This document shows, piece after piece, positions 23,542 to 36,014 of a DNA stretch of 64,000 nt; within the stretch, counting starts at the first letter, position 1; each line of letters starts with the position of its first letter. This stretch comes from Mycteria americana. Taxonomy: Eukaryota; Chordata; Aves; Ciconiiformes; Ciconiidae. The position numbers and the translations under genes are program-made. The stretch lies in NCBI RefSeq assembly GCF_035582795.1, contig NC_134366.1, forward strand, positions 8,104,828 to 8,168,827, written 5' to 3'. The notes under the pieces were generated by a model. The model saw only the letters and a list, made by a program, of their open reading frames with translations. It was not told the DNA's origin and ran no database searches.

Positions 23542-25934
23542 CTAAAAATTTAAAAAGTCATTATTCATCTCTGACACGTACTGACTATGTAAGTAGCATA
23601 AAACATGTAACTTACCATTATAATTTCAGTAGACAATGAACCTCAGGCAAAAATAGCATTTCTGCACAGTCTTATTTTCTCTCCCTTTTTAAGTCTAAAT
23701 AGCCATTATTTAATTTTATACTAACCATCCCAAAATTTTAGAAAAAATAACAGTGCCTCAAAGTTCTCATTGCATACCAAGACTGCACTGTGCTAGAGAA
23801 TATACAAACCTAAACCAAAAATGATCCTTGTCCTACAGATCTCACCATCCATGCACAGCATAACAATAGTTGGGAACAGACAGGAAAAAGGAAACAGTGT
23901 GATGGATTATCTTCACACATCAGCAAAAAATTTTAAAAGATGTAATTGAAAAGGAAAAGTTTGCAGGAAAACAGCCAGGTAGATTCCCGTTTATTCACAG
24001 GCAGATCCACAAACATCACACAGCAGATGAAAATGGCAACCGCTGCTTGAAAATTTTAAATTTCGGGATGAAAATAAACTCAACTTGGACACTAAAAGTT
24101 AAGCTTAATAGTTTGTTTTTAAGGCAAGCAGAAGAAGCCAATGGAAGGATATGACAGTGTCAACCAGACAAGAAAGAGCATTTCAGAAACACAACAGATA
24201 CCTAACTACACTGCTCTCTCAAAAAATAAAAGGACTTATAATCCACTGGTTAATAATACATACATTATGGAAAATATCTCTCTCACTTCTGTTCATTAGC
24301 TTATGACTTCCACAACTTCCATTTGCTGTTTGTACTGATAGAAAAAGTCCATAACGTAAGTAAAAATGTTTGATAGTACTTTCCTTTTTCTGGGGCAAGG
24401 GACAAGGTAGAAAGCTCAGGATAACAGAGATATTACAGGACACACTCCAGAATGCAGGACAGATGCACCCAAAAGGCTATTTACATGGTAATCTCAGGTC
24501 CAAGATGATTTATGAGCTCTGGCTTGGCACTGACACCGTCAGATAAACAGTGCCACTGCATAAAGCCACCAACTGGATCAATCTGCATTGCGCAGCCCAG
24601 TGCTCCAGGACTTCTCCGTGGGTATACAGCACTAAACCTGCGTTGGCTCTGTATGCCTATACAATGAGGCAACCAAACCACTCCGCCCTCCCAGGATCTG
24701 CAGTGGCAGATCAGCCATGTGACTGTATTTGGAATTAGTTGAGATCTCAAAGGAGCAGCACTGACTACACCCAGTTGGACCTGAGCCGACCTGCGCAGAT
24801 CGACCTGGTGATTGTAACAGTGTAGGGGAGAACAAGGCAGAGCTTATTAGCACAGGCACAGTGCCACACCAAAGCAGTTAAACTGCCCTGGCCGCAGAGA
24901 CAATACGGCAGTGTCTGCATGGCTCTGTGCCTGAGCTAATAACCCTGTCAGACATAAGCTCGTGTTGCACAAAGTCAGCTCCGGTTTCTCTGCGCCTATG
25001 TCCAGGACCAGCAATTCACAGGGATTTTGAAAGCTCTTTTCTCTATATATACATATATAGGCTTTGCCCTTTTCAAAAACTAACAGAAGCTTCATTACAG
25101 TACAATTACTTGATCTGATTTGAAAGAGTAGTGAATTGCTTCAAATGGAAGGTCCTTAAAAATATACTTTAATAAAACCTTATTTAAGCTCCTACTGGGT
25201 ATGCAACAAAGTGCTGTGTAGGATGTGGATGACTGGTCTAAATCAGTGGTTGAAGGGGAGTGGAGGGCATTTATCAGCAGTATATGAAACTTAAGTTTAA
25301 AAATGAAAAATAAAAGCATCTTAATTATGGGGCATGAAATGAATCTGCCAGCAATGTCATGATTAACAGCTGTTACTTCAATGTAACTCCACCGTAAGAC
25401 TAGACTGACGTATGTATGATAAAGACTGGTTAAAGTGAATTTTTTTTGCATTTATTCTACTTGTGATTCATTGTGGAAGGGGAAAGAAAAGAGGAAGAAA
25501 TGATGTAGACATAATTTATCTGCTCCATCCCTCTTCCACATCATGAAAAGACAAGCCAACTAATATTCCATTCAGTGCATACTTTGTCTTGAAGCAACAC
25601 AGGAGCAAGAACTCGAGGGCCAGATATCACCTAAGACTTCATTCCAAGCAGCCTGCTGCCAATTTTTTCCCCTTGTATTAATAAAGGATAATTCTAAAGC
25701 ATTTTCATGTTCAGCAGGTCTAGTTGATCCTGACAATCATGCCAGATAATTTATAAACAATGTCTTGAGGAACACAGCATTCAATACTGTTGGCCAAAGC
25801 ACAGATTTATCAAAGCTACCACAGGTTTAACTTTAATCTCACTTACTATAATCGCAGTTACAAGATGTAGCAAGTGAAATTCCAACTGAATATAGAGAAA
25901 GAAAAACTAAACCCAGTGAAAGTAGTTACACATT

Positions 25935-26098
25935 GAAACAGGGGCCCAGAGAGGCTGGGAAATCTCTGCCCTTGGAGGCTTACAAAACTTGACTGACAAG
26001 GCACTGGGCAACCTGATTTAACTGTGAAGCCAGTTCTGCTTGATCAGTAGACTAGATGATCTCCAGATATCCCTTTGACCTGTATTATTCCATGATAC
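25935..26098 (+). mobile_element. Old CR1 LINE 3' fragment (copy C)
   Basis: In the E21-E22 intron (23542-26632). Landmarks are GGCCCAGAGAGGCTGGGAAA, CTTGGAGGCTTACAAAACTT, TGGGCAACCTGATTTA and TAGATGATCTCCAGATATCC, all diverged versions of the CR1 3' UTR. Heavily mutated, hence old. The rest of this 3.1-kb intron has no element I can name. Confidence 0.75.
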
Positions 26099-26632
26099 AA
26101 TAACAGATAACACACACTGATGATCAGCATTTAGGAACTAGACAGATCATAAAACTAGCCTAACACTAAAGATATAATGAAAAGAGATTTTCAAACAGTA
26201 ACATTTAACTGGCATATAACCAAGAGGTTCTGATTACATACGGACACCTGAAAAAGACTGAGTTATGAGGGTCATTCAAGCATGAAACAAAGCCCTGCAT
26301 ATGAAGACTTTCCTCCAAATCTTTCATTTATGCTTTTCATGGTGCCAGGAACTCTGCTGCAAGTAATTTTGCCAAGAAATTTCCCCTCTTCCCAAAGTAC
26401 TAAACCAGCTTTTTGTTACGCTTGCTGTAGCATGTTCTCCTACAACTCCAGTGTCACCAGCATTCGAGAGTAACGCTGTTACACACAAAAATATGATAGG
26501 GAGTGGCTCCCTTTAAATAAGCTCCACTGTATTTAAGTATTTCAACTCGCCTTTTAGAAGATTTAAAGGAAAGAGTCATACCAGTATGACAGCTTAGTAT
26601 TAAGGTGATCAGTTTGGATTCCAGATGATTAC

Positions 26633-26865
26633 CTGTTCTAGCTGTTTTTGGACCATACTTTGCTGCTCAGTAACATGTTTCAGTTGTTCTGCATCTTCTT
26701 CTGGGAACTCACGGCCAGCTTTCTTGGCGGTACGCTGCTTTGCTGAGAGTGCCTTTTTTGATTTTCTGTGTGCTCCAATTTGCTCCTCAAGGTACTTCTG
26801 TTGCATTTGAAGAAGTTGTTGTGTTTCTTGCAGCCATTCCTCATATTGCTTTCGTTGTGAATCAT
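26633..26865 (-). CDS. KMT2C: KMT2C E21: Gln/Lys-rich coiled coil
   Basis: 233 nt, phase 1 to 0. It encodes NDSQRKQYEEWLQETQQLLQ, then MQQKYLEEQIGAHRKSKKAL, SAKQRTAKKAGREFPEEDAE and QLKHVTEQQSMVQKQLEQ. This coiled coil is nearly identical in KMT2C and KMT2D and continues into E22. The intron on the 5' side (26866-28948, 2,083 nt) shows nothing recognised. Confidence 0.96.
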
Positions 26866-28948
26866 CTAGAGAGAAGGGAAATTAAGTATGATATGATCTC
26901 ATCCTGGGGGTGAGGTCTCATCCTACTTTTTAGAGATGAAGTTTAACAATCGGGTTCCCCCCTTATTTTAAGAAACCATTGGTCAAGTTCAGCCAAATTT
27001 CACAGAGGATTTGATATTCCAAGAGATATTAAGCTCTTGAAGTGATTTGAGTAAAGGAGATCCAAATTACTGCATTTACTGAGAGAAAGCAGTTTTAACA
27101 TAGTCCCTTGATTTCAAGAGACACCAGCCCACTGTCTAGCCAGTAAATGTGCACTTGCTAGCCAGTGAGCAAACGTAGCTTTGAAAGCAGCTATAGAACC
27201 TGGTGGTACTCTGCTCTGCTACAGAAGAGGGGACATGGAAGACCTCTACAAGTACTCAGGTAGAGGGAAAAAGATCAGGGAGTAAGGCCACAAATTTACA
27301 GGAAACATGGCCTCATTTATTCTGGTGTTTGCAGAAGAGTTTTGTACATATAAAATCTATTTTTACTACTACTTCTAAGAAAAAAATTAGAACGATAAAC
27401 ATTCATCAAATATTCATGAAATGAAAGAGAGGTATTTTCTTTGTAAAAATAACTGTCAGTCCTCCGCACAGGGCCTTCAGCACCAGTGCCTTTTCCTCCC
27501 CACAAACAAATGCACTCTCATTTAGACTGTAACTGAGACATTAGTCCTTTTACAAATGAGAAATGCTCATCTGCTACGAGTAGTCCATTGCTCTCAGATG
27601 TTTTTTTTCGAGGCAAAGCAATCATGTCTGGTAACACTTGATCTGCAGCAAGCCCAGAAGGCAAGAAAGAAGGTTTGGTGATGGTATCATTTGTCTCCTG
27701 ATTGCATTGTGGCAATGAGCTGGGCAACCAGGCATATGGCATGGATCTGCCTTGTAAAGAAAGTTTGTTTAATAAAGATACCTACATGACAGTATGGCTT
27801 AAATATAACTGTGTCCTCTTTGTGCTCCAGTCCCTACCACCTTCTACTTTAACAGTCACTGCAGTAACAACAGCCATCGACTCTAAAGGCTCAACTAAAT
27901 CAATTCACAGAGCTAGCTACAGTCTCGAGGGGCGCCCATTCTTTCAACGATAAATTCTGCGAAACTAATCACATAACCTGAAGGGACAATTGAGTGGAAA
28001 TGATGGAGAGTAACTGCAGATGGGAGCAACGTGAAAGTGCAAATGAAAGTACTGAAATATTAACAAGTTCCAGGTAAGAATAACTACTACTGAAATGAGA
28101 AACAGATTTTCTGAAGTGCTCGGAACTACCACACCCCCAACCACTGCTGAGTGCCATGTCAAATCTCACCAGAAATTAATACAGATAATATTGCAAAAGC
28201 TCCTTATTGCATACTCAGTGCTGCTACTCCAGTTTCTGGAAAAGGTGAAGGTGTTTACTTCTGTTTCTTACTCATAAATATCAAGTAAAGTTTTTGCAGT
28301 GATGGAAACACTTTTTTACATGTGGCTTCCCTCTCCCAACATATGCTCAGTTTTAATTTCTGCTAATAAATCTTTCTCATCATAGAGACTAGGATTTACA
28401 ATTGATCTAGGGCAACCAGAAACAAGGAACGCAAAATCCTAGTGCTGTGTATTTCTGCTTTCAACAATTGCGGTTCCCAGCCAGTCTTGCTTAACTAATG
28501 CTTTGAAAGCTTTTATTGGTATTTGTTAAAATGACAATGATGCTGCACAAAACTTCTTGCTTCTGAAATAAAAAACCTCCCATCAATACAGACTGTTGTT
28601 CTCACTGAGCTCGGAATATTATAACACAACCAAAGACCAGGTTTTTGACATAACAGTCTGTCAGGTAATAGATTACTACTCTCACACAAATCCAAATAAT
28701 GCCAATTTTCTGTTTGTTCTGTTTCCCTCTTTCCTTATGATGTTTCTTTGAGGACAGCTTCTAGAAAAAATGTTAATAGCATTTACTATGCACCCCTTTA
28801 TTAGTTGGTATTGGAATGATGAAATGACTCGATTTTAAAAGGATGAATTTTTGAGAGACAGGAGCCATTTATGGATATTTTATTTAAAAGAAAACAGAAC
28901 TGCAGAATGAAACATCAACATACAATAAATTATTAAATGTGTACTTAC

Positions 28949-29012
28949 TGACAAAACCAGGACCAAAACTGGGAGGATTAGGTCTAGAAATCTGAGGTGT
29001 CAAACTTCCATC
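28949..29012 (-). CDS. KMT2C: KMT2C E20: short linker exon
   Basis: 64 nt, phase 0 to 1. It encodes DGSLTPQISRPNPPSFGPGF followed by V. RPNPPxFxxGF leads into the coiled coil and is shared with KMT2D (RPNPPTFAQG). The intron towards E19 is only 118 nt. Confidence 0.93.
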
Positions 29013-29130
29013 CTAGAAATTTCAGTAAAACATACAGACAACGATATTAAATCATGATTTAATTAAAAAACCAAAACCTAGTTATCATTATTAAACACTT
29101 CTGTTTAAACCCCCTATTGAGTTGTATTAC

Positions 29131-29209
29131 CTGCGTAATTGCCTGCTGCATATGATTTTGGCCTTCACTGGTCTGAGCCCCTGGCACTGGCTGACCCATA
29201 AAGGGAAAC
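29131..29209 (-). CDS. KMT2C: KMT2C E19: short linker exon
   Basis: 79 nt, phase 2 to 0. It completes Arg and encodes FPFMGQPVPGAQTSEGQNHM, then QQAITQ. It matches the KMT2C FPFMGQ block. The intron on the 5' side (29210-30241, 1,032 nt) has short A-runs only. Confidence 0.92.
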
Positions 29210-30241
29210 CTATTGATATATAAACAGAAAGTGAAATTATAACTTTTAAAACTCGTGGGTATTTTAGGGGAGAGACAACCTTTCGTATTACACCAAACTT
29301 ATACAAAGCATCCAAACATTTTATAGACATTTGCTTGAACTTCTGTACCAAACTTTTTCAATGTCTGGAGAATAATAATTCTCATTTGATGCTACAACAC
29401 TTTGCCCTTGGTTGAAAACTATTGCATTTTATTGCATCTCAGAGAGATGAAGTAAACTTGATGTACCATGCTAAAACAGTGAAGATGCACAAAAAAAAAT
29501 AAAAATCTGTATTTGTATTTTAATACATTATGATACAAAAAAAAAAAAAAAGATTTCATGGATTTAGATATCATGGTCAGCAGCACAGTCAACTAGAGTT
29601 GGGTAAATGTACACCTCTGCTAAGCCATGTATTATCATATAACACTGAAACATGTGTTAGGAAGGAGAAAACACACTGTTTTAAGGGCCACATAAAAAGA
29701 AAAGGAGCAGATCCTTTCTGGCCCATAGACTCCCCACCTATGGTAAAAGCAGTCATGGTGAAGTCTGCACAATTCGTAGCTCCTTTTGTTCTCAGAATGG
29801 ATTTAAAGAGAGGATGAAACTTCCATTACTTGGGCTAAATCTTAATTATGCGTAGCATTAAATGATATGGTGCAACATGAAGTTTAACCGTTACATGGCC
29901 ACCAAGTTTTCAAACACAATGCACGGGACATGTGTCATTACATAACTAGTAAGTGGGAAAACAAGAAAAGCATCAACAGTGAAGCCATATCGACCATGTT
30001 GACCAATGACATTACATCTGGAACACAAGTCTGATGTGTTTTACTACTTTTTATAGTTTCTACTGCCACACCGGTTTTATTCTTAGGAGATAATCTTGTG
30101 TTAGCATGGACTATGAACTACATGACATAAAGATCTTTTTCCACTTTGAAATTTTTTCATTTCCTGTGCACAGTTTCCCCTAGCTCTATCATTTCCTTTT
30201 ACATTTTGTACCCCTAAAGAATGGTATCAAGTGTTGCCTAC

Positions 30242-30353
30242 CTGTTCATAACCATTGGTGGCATCCCCATGTTACTCTGTGCCATGACTTTATTGATCCC
30301 CTTCAGAGCTACCATTTTTGCTTTCATTATGGGATCAGTAATTGCATCAAAGT
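30242..30353 (-). CDS. KMT2C: KMT2C E18: DPIMKAKMVALKGINKVM helix
   Basis: 112 nt, phase 1 to 2. It encodes DFDAITDPIMKAKMVALKGI, then NKVMAQSNMGMPPMVMN. The IxDPIxKAKMVALKGIxKVMAQ block is shared with KMT2D and is a reliable anchor. The intron on the 5' side (30354-31714) carries a CR1 scrap. Confidence 0.95.
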
Positions 30354-30899
30354 CTATAAAAGAAAAACAGTAAAAGTGAATTACATAGCTGAACATTACA
30401 AGTTACTAACTGGAACTGACTTGTTTAGATCTAGTTCATGCATAAATCATCAGTAAAACAACATAATTGCATTACTATTTCACATTACTTGTCCTCTCCA
30501 CTTTGAAATTCATGGTTAATATGCAGTTTCATATATCCTCTAAGAAAAGTTACTCCAGCAGCCACTGTCCTTGTTTTCAGCCACAACATACAAAGAAAAG
30601 CAGGTCAGCCTGAGAAGGGCTCTAGACCAAATTTGGCCTATGACCCAACAGATTAATAAATTCTATTTACAGGCTTAAGAATCAGGAAGAAGAGTTGTTT
30701 CTGCAGGTTCAATTGGCAAAACTGGCACATCACCACTAACGGACTAAGAAAATTGTTTAGTCACTCTGTAATTACCAGTAGCACTACAGGCAGAAAGGCA
30801 CATGGCCCCGTACAGCATGTGAAAAGACCGTAAGCATGGTGAACTATGCCTTTTTGCTGTCTCTCCCGTTAAGTGCCTCACACAGAGCAGGATAAATGG

Positions 30900-30960
30900 G
30901 AGTACAGAACGTTTGAGGTTGGAAGGGACCTCTGGAGGTCATCCTAGTCACCTGGGGTGG
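30900..30960 (-). mobile_element. CR1 LINE 3'-end scrap (copy D)
   Basis: About 60 bp with GTTTGAGGTTGGAAGGGACC, then TCTGGAGGTCATCCTAGTC. This is the reverse complement of the CR1 3' terminal region. Only the extreme 3' end survives. Confidence 0.7.
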
Positions 30961-31714
30961 CTACAGCACGTTCTAGCCACACTACAAATATGGAACTGTG
31001 ACTTACGAGGTAGGTTAAATTTGTCTTTTGAACAAACAGCCTTGATGGCCAGTGCAGTTACAACTAACACATTTCTCAAAATTTTGTATTTCATTAATAA
31101 CAATTAAGTGATAGTGATGGTTTTGATCTGAATACTCAAACTGCTATGTTATATTAAACAGGAAATGGCAGTTTATCTTAAAACACTTTTAGTATGTGCA
31201 GAATTATTTGTGATGTTTCTGGGGCTTGCCTAGATTGTGAGTTAGTGAGACAGCTTTCGATGATCCCTTTTCCTTGAGACACACTAAACACTGCAAAAAA
31301 ATGTAATAAAACAACCATAAACAGAAAATTGAGAGATCAAATATCAAATGGTCAGGTACTGCACTTGATCATTTAATTTTGTTTACAAAGGCTACGTTTA
31401 CTCCATATCAGGTATGAGAACTTAAAGTATAAAGAGACTATGCGACAAAGCTGATGTCAGAAACATTAGCAGTAATGCAGAGTTACCTTGATCCTGGTAA
31501 TGTCAACAGGAGCCTTGCCACAGAGTTCAGAATTCCACCTATATGCTCAATTTCCATACTCCCATTGTACCTAGTGGCAGGTTGGTTTTTTGTTATGCCA
31601 CCTTCAAGCTCCACGTATCTACCTGCTTCTTTCAGTGCTACAGATTATTTAACTATTGGTTGTTGTATTGTTAAAAAACTAACCAGAACACGGACAAAGA
31701 TATCACCCACATAC

Positions 31715-33534
31715 CAATATTGGGGAAAAATGGCTCCGAACGTTGGCGAATCATGGCTTGCATCTGTCGCTGCTGCTGTTGCTCCTGTCTTTCCTGATCC
31801 AAAAGGTCCTGCAGAAGAAGTGGCTGTTCCTCTAGCAGAAGTGGTCTCTCTCGATTTTGTTGTTGAGCTAATGGTTGAGGAAGCATTATCTGTTGGGGAC
31901 CAGATATGCCACTAGGACCAGGACGGTTTGTTACAGCCACAGTTTGATTAGATGTCTGTCCCGTCCCAAAGTTATGATTAGATGATTGACCCTGAATAAA
32001 TCCTGGATTTGGTGACCCTTGAGAAAAATTATGGTTCATTCGTGGAACCATGGTCAAATTTGAATTTAAAGTGTTTTCCAAGATCTGTCCACCAGGTGTC
32101 ATTAGTGTTTGTGGAATACCTGATGCATGGTTCATTTGTGTTGTTGGCAAAGATTGAGATGGAGATCCTAGAGTCCTTGCTTCAGCATTATCTGAGCTTT
32201 CATTAGCTAGCAAACTTGAGAGGACTGGTGTGGACCCAGAAATACTGCAGGAACTTACTGCTCCTTGAACAGGCAGTGGAGCAGATCCCTGAGCATCTGA
32301 ACTAGGCACAGTTGTTTCTTGACTAGGAACTGCAGTAGTTTTGTCAGGGAATTCTGGGTTAGCAGGCTGTGCAGAAGCCTTTTCTCCATCCTTTAACTCC
32401 ACTTCAGCAGCCTGTTGAGTACTTGTGGATTCAGCATTTCCATCACTTTTCTCATTTTCATTCTTCTTTTCCTCCTGAGTGTTTGGGGAAAGTACTTCTG
32501 TTTTAATTTCATTTTCTGTAGCAGATTTCTTCTGTGGAGACTGGGTCTCAGGAGGGGAAACAGTTCTATCACCTTGTTCTTTCTGTTTTGGTTCTTCTGT
32601 CTTGCCCTGGATATCTAGTTTGTCATCAATAGGGACACTAAGATCTAGTTCTTCATTAAACATTCCTTTCTTATCCCCCACATCAAGGTCTGGGTCTGTG
32701 TATGCAATTATATCAAATTCCCCAGATCTTAGAAGATCATCAAGGTGAGGATCATTGGTTTCCAAATTATCTAAAGTGTCCAGTTCATCTCCTTTCCCAT
32801 CCTCTGTGTCTAGATTCAAATTTTCCAGATCCTCATCATCTAAGTCCTTGACTTCAACCCCGTCAAGGTCTTTAACATCCAAATCTTTTACAGCAGGATC
32901 ATCAGGATCAAGCTTTTCTTCTAGACCATCACTTGGCTGGTTGGGAATCTGTAAATTTGCAGATTCATCACTTGGTGCAGATGTAGACAAAGATGGTCCT
33001 GGGAATGCATCAGCAACTGGTGGATGACTTAGAGAACGTATTACAAGTGCAGGTGGGTTGTCAGGATTGATTTGATCCTGCTGGGATTGTGACATATGCT
33101 CCAAACTTGTAGACATCTGCAACTGGTTAGGTATGCCTTGAGAATTATGTCTCAGTGGTTCTGCCTGTCTTGGGCCTGGAAACTCCTGCCTGGGTATAAA
33201 CCCTGCATGACGTTGATGTTGTGCTGCTGCATCCATAACATTTGCAGCAGGATTAAAAGGCAGCCTTGGCCTCCCATCAGGAGCTCTGTGACGTAACTCA
33301 ATAAATGCCTGACCTAATATATTGTGCTGCTGAACTGGAATTCCCTGTGGAGGAAAATGTTGAGAGATCCCAGATGTATTATTTATTTGTGGATTGTTCA
33401 CTGGCCGAGGCATATCAATAGACAGAGATCTTCTCAGCTGTGGTGGAACTCCAGGGCGTTGCATTGGCTGCTGAGGACCGAGGAAACGTTCTTGACCTGA
33501 TGGTGGACCATGGCCACCTCCTGGAAACCCATAT
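31715..33534 (-). CDS. KMT2C: KMT2C E17: Pro/Gln-rich and acidic exon with LxxLL motifs
   Basis: 1,820 nt, phase 2 to 1. It begins YGFPGGGHGPPSGQERF and includes LRRSLSIDMPRPVNN and GQAFIELRHRAPDGRPRL. A strongly acidic stretch (PAVKDLDVKDLDGVEVKDLD, DEDLENLNLDTEDG) leads to LDTLDNLETNDPHLDDLLRS and GEFDIIAYTDPDLDVGDKKG, the block shared with KMT2D that contains the LxxLL motif LDDLL. Near the end RPLLLEEQPLLLQDLLDQER contains a second LxxLL (LQDLL), then MQAMIRQRSEPFFPNI. These motifs are of the type known to dock nuclear receptors. Confidence 0.96.
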
Positions 33535-34400
33535 CTAAAATAAAGTATGAAAGACTTAATCATCTTTTTTCTCAGGACTGTCTAGTCTGGCATATTAGAC
33601 TAAATAACTATTCACCAAAATGCTTTACATGATGCATTCATTAAGATATTTAAATAAATATTTGGACTAATTACGCTTACATTTAAATGAGCTTTATGAC
33701 TACAATAAAATAATTGCTTTAATTATGTTTAATAAACAACCTGTTTTCAATTCCAGTAATAATAACGGATAGAAAACTCTGACAGAAAGAACTATCTTAG
33801 TAAATAAACTACATGTTAATGCAATTCAGCATAAAAAATAGTATTGTGTGGATTTAGAAACTACTGAAATAAATCCAAAATATTGAAAATAATAATTCCT
33901 CAGATGACAATGTATGTCAATACTGGTATTCATTTTACATCATAACATTCACGATAAAAATGGCACAGACAGAAGTTGACGTTTGATTACATATTCATTA
34001 TAAATGAAAACAAGAATATTACATGTATTCATTATTAAGACATCAAAGCTAAAGTCAGACCTTTCACTTTTTTTAAGAAAAAGAAATGCTGCAAAACCAT
34101 GGGCGACAAGGTCTTTCAGGTCACATAACTTTCACAAGTATTGCAGTTTCTCCATTTTTATTTCTGTTTAATTCCCCAAAAAAGACAGCGTAAAACAGTG
34201 GTAGTTTAAAATACACATTCTAATGTTTCAGACGCTTACAGGAAAACTCACTGTACATACTGACTTCAGGAAGATTACCAGCTACTGTAGACAACACATG
34301 ATTTTTCATCAAAAAAAACCCAAAAACCTTTATCAAACAATTTCTGTAAATGTAGAACTACCCCTGCAGTATCCTGGTTTTAAGAGGTCAAAGAGCTTAC

Positions 34401-34726
34401 CTAAGACCATGAGGTCTCATCCCCATGGCATTCATATCACCTGGAAACTGGGGTCTATTGAACTGCCCATCAGCAGGAAATGGTCCACGTTGGTCTTTTG
34501 GGTATACAGTGAACCTTGAGCCACCTGGAGGGACAACAGAGGACCTAATATTCCCAGGATATGGAGGAGGAGGGCGGTTAAAAATCTGATTTAAGTTGTC
34601 TTGCTGCCAATGCTGAAGAGGAGTTGCATGGGTAGGAGCTGCTGCATCCTGCAAGGCTTTTTCCTGACGAACCGCATTCTTCTTCTGCTGCTGTTGCTGT
34701 AGAATAATTTCACGTAATTTCTGGCG
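34401..34726 (-). CDS. KMT2C: KMT2C E16: RQKLREIILQQQ helix and Pro-rich part
   Basis: 326 nt, phase 0 to 2. It encodes RQKLREIILQQQQQKKNAVR, then QEKALQDAAAPTHATPLQHW, RPPPPYPGNIRS and MNAMGMRPHGL. The helix continues EKLRQ from E15, and KMT2D has a similar RQRLRELLIRQQ. The intron on the 3' side (33535-34400, 866 nt) has no recognised element. Confidence 0.95.
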
Positions 34727-34988
34727 CTGTTTAAAAAGAAAAATAAATCATTGTGCTTGACGCTGCAATTGACATATTTTGAAGTGTTATACTCCGCTAG
34801 GTTAAGCCTTTTGGAGGAAAGAAATTCTTCAATCGCTACAGGAAAATATTACAAACTACCACAATCACCTCAGAAATTAGAAGAGGCATCAAATGGTGCA
34901 AGTTGCTGGTAACACAACTTAACCTCCAGACCTCTTGTTAAAGTGTATCATGTGAACCTATTTTACCAATTAACATATACCAAGTAAC

Positions 34989-35243
34989 CGTTACGCGTGA
35001 TGGAGCCCTGCTTTCCTGGAGATAGCTGAACACCTGCCTGCCAATGGCAAAGCATGAATGAATTCCTTGTTTTGCTTTGCCTGCGCACGCGGCTTTTGCT
35101 TTCCCTATTAAACTGTCTTTATCTCAACCCACGAGTTTTCTCACTTTTACCCTTATGATTCTCTCCCCTACCCCACCAGGGGTGAGCGAGCGAGCGGCTG
35201 TGTGGTGCTTGGTTGCCAGATGGGGTTAAACCACGACAGCAAC
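34989..35243 (-). mobile_element. Partial LTR of the same avian ERV family (copy B)
   Basis: The reverse complement of this 255-bp stretch matches about the first 240 bp of copy A. Shared landmarks are GTAAAAGTGAGAAAACTC, GACAGTTTAATAGGGAAAGC, AGCAAAACAAGGAATTCATT, CAGGCAGGTGTTCAGC and CTCCAGGAAAGCAGGGCTCC. It lacks the 3' half. It sits in the E15-E16 intron (34727-36014), in the same orientation as KMT2C. Differences from copy A are scattered, so both are old. Confidence 0.75.
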
Positions 35244-36014
35244 TCTCTTTTCCTTTTTCTATTCCAATAATGCAGGCCCTTTTACCACATGAAAAAGTGC
35301 ATTCTGAGGGAGGTGACTGGAGGTCCAATGAAGAAAATTCAGCAAGAGGTTTACACCAAAGCTGCAGAATTTACTCTGACTCTCTATGATAAATACTACC
35401 AATTTTTCTGCTAAATCCACTTCCCATCGCTCCTTCCAAACAAAAGACTGAGCAGCTTTCCACAAGCTGGATGTAATCCTATGTCTCAGCGAGAGCCGTT
35501 TGCCAAACATTCATTGACAAAAACCTGGAGTGCTCAAGAAGAGCAGTGATCAAGGGTAGGATTCACCTCAACATGTCAGCCAACTGAAAAGTTAGATGTC
35601 TAGTCTGAGATCTTTGCCTGTACTCCCTTCTTCAGTCAGTGAACAAGTCACTGACAATCAGTTCTATACCTAATCTATTATAGGACAGAATTAATTGTCC
35701 CTTCAGGGTGTTTTTTTTCTTACACTGTAGATAAAAAAAGCTATTACAGACCATCTACATCTTCAGTGGTTTCAAAGGTGGTCTTTGCTTCCTTTTTGGA
35801 TCTTGTCCAAACTCCTTAAAAATTACTGATGTTTCTATATTCTATATATCGTGGTTCTATCCAGGAGGACTAAATTAACATGCTAAGTGAATGAAGATAA
35901 TTCTACGTTATGTAGCTATGTTTAATGGCAAGAAACTTCAAATATTAACAAGAATGGGGAAAATACTTCTACTTATGAAATTCTAATACCATCAGTATTA
36001 AACATCATTCTCAC

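Noticed and set aside
31454..31915. Plus-strand open frame of 153 codons over the E17 3' end
   Set aside because: Antisense to the Gln-rich and LLLEEQPLLLQDLL coding part of E17; no start context or protein match.
34401..34726. Suspicion of a frameshift in E16
   Set aside because: Recounting the AAGAAG around 34680 gave 326 nt and consistent phases at both ends, so the reading frame is intact.
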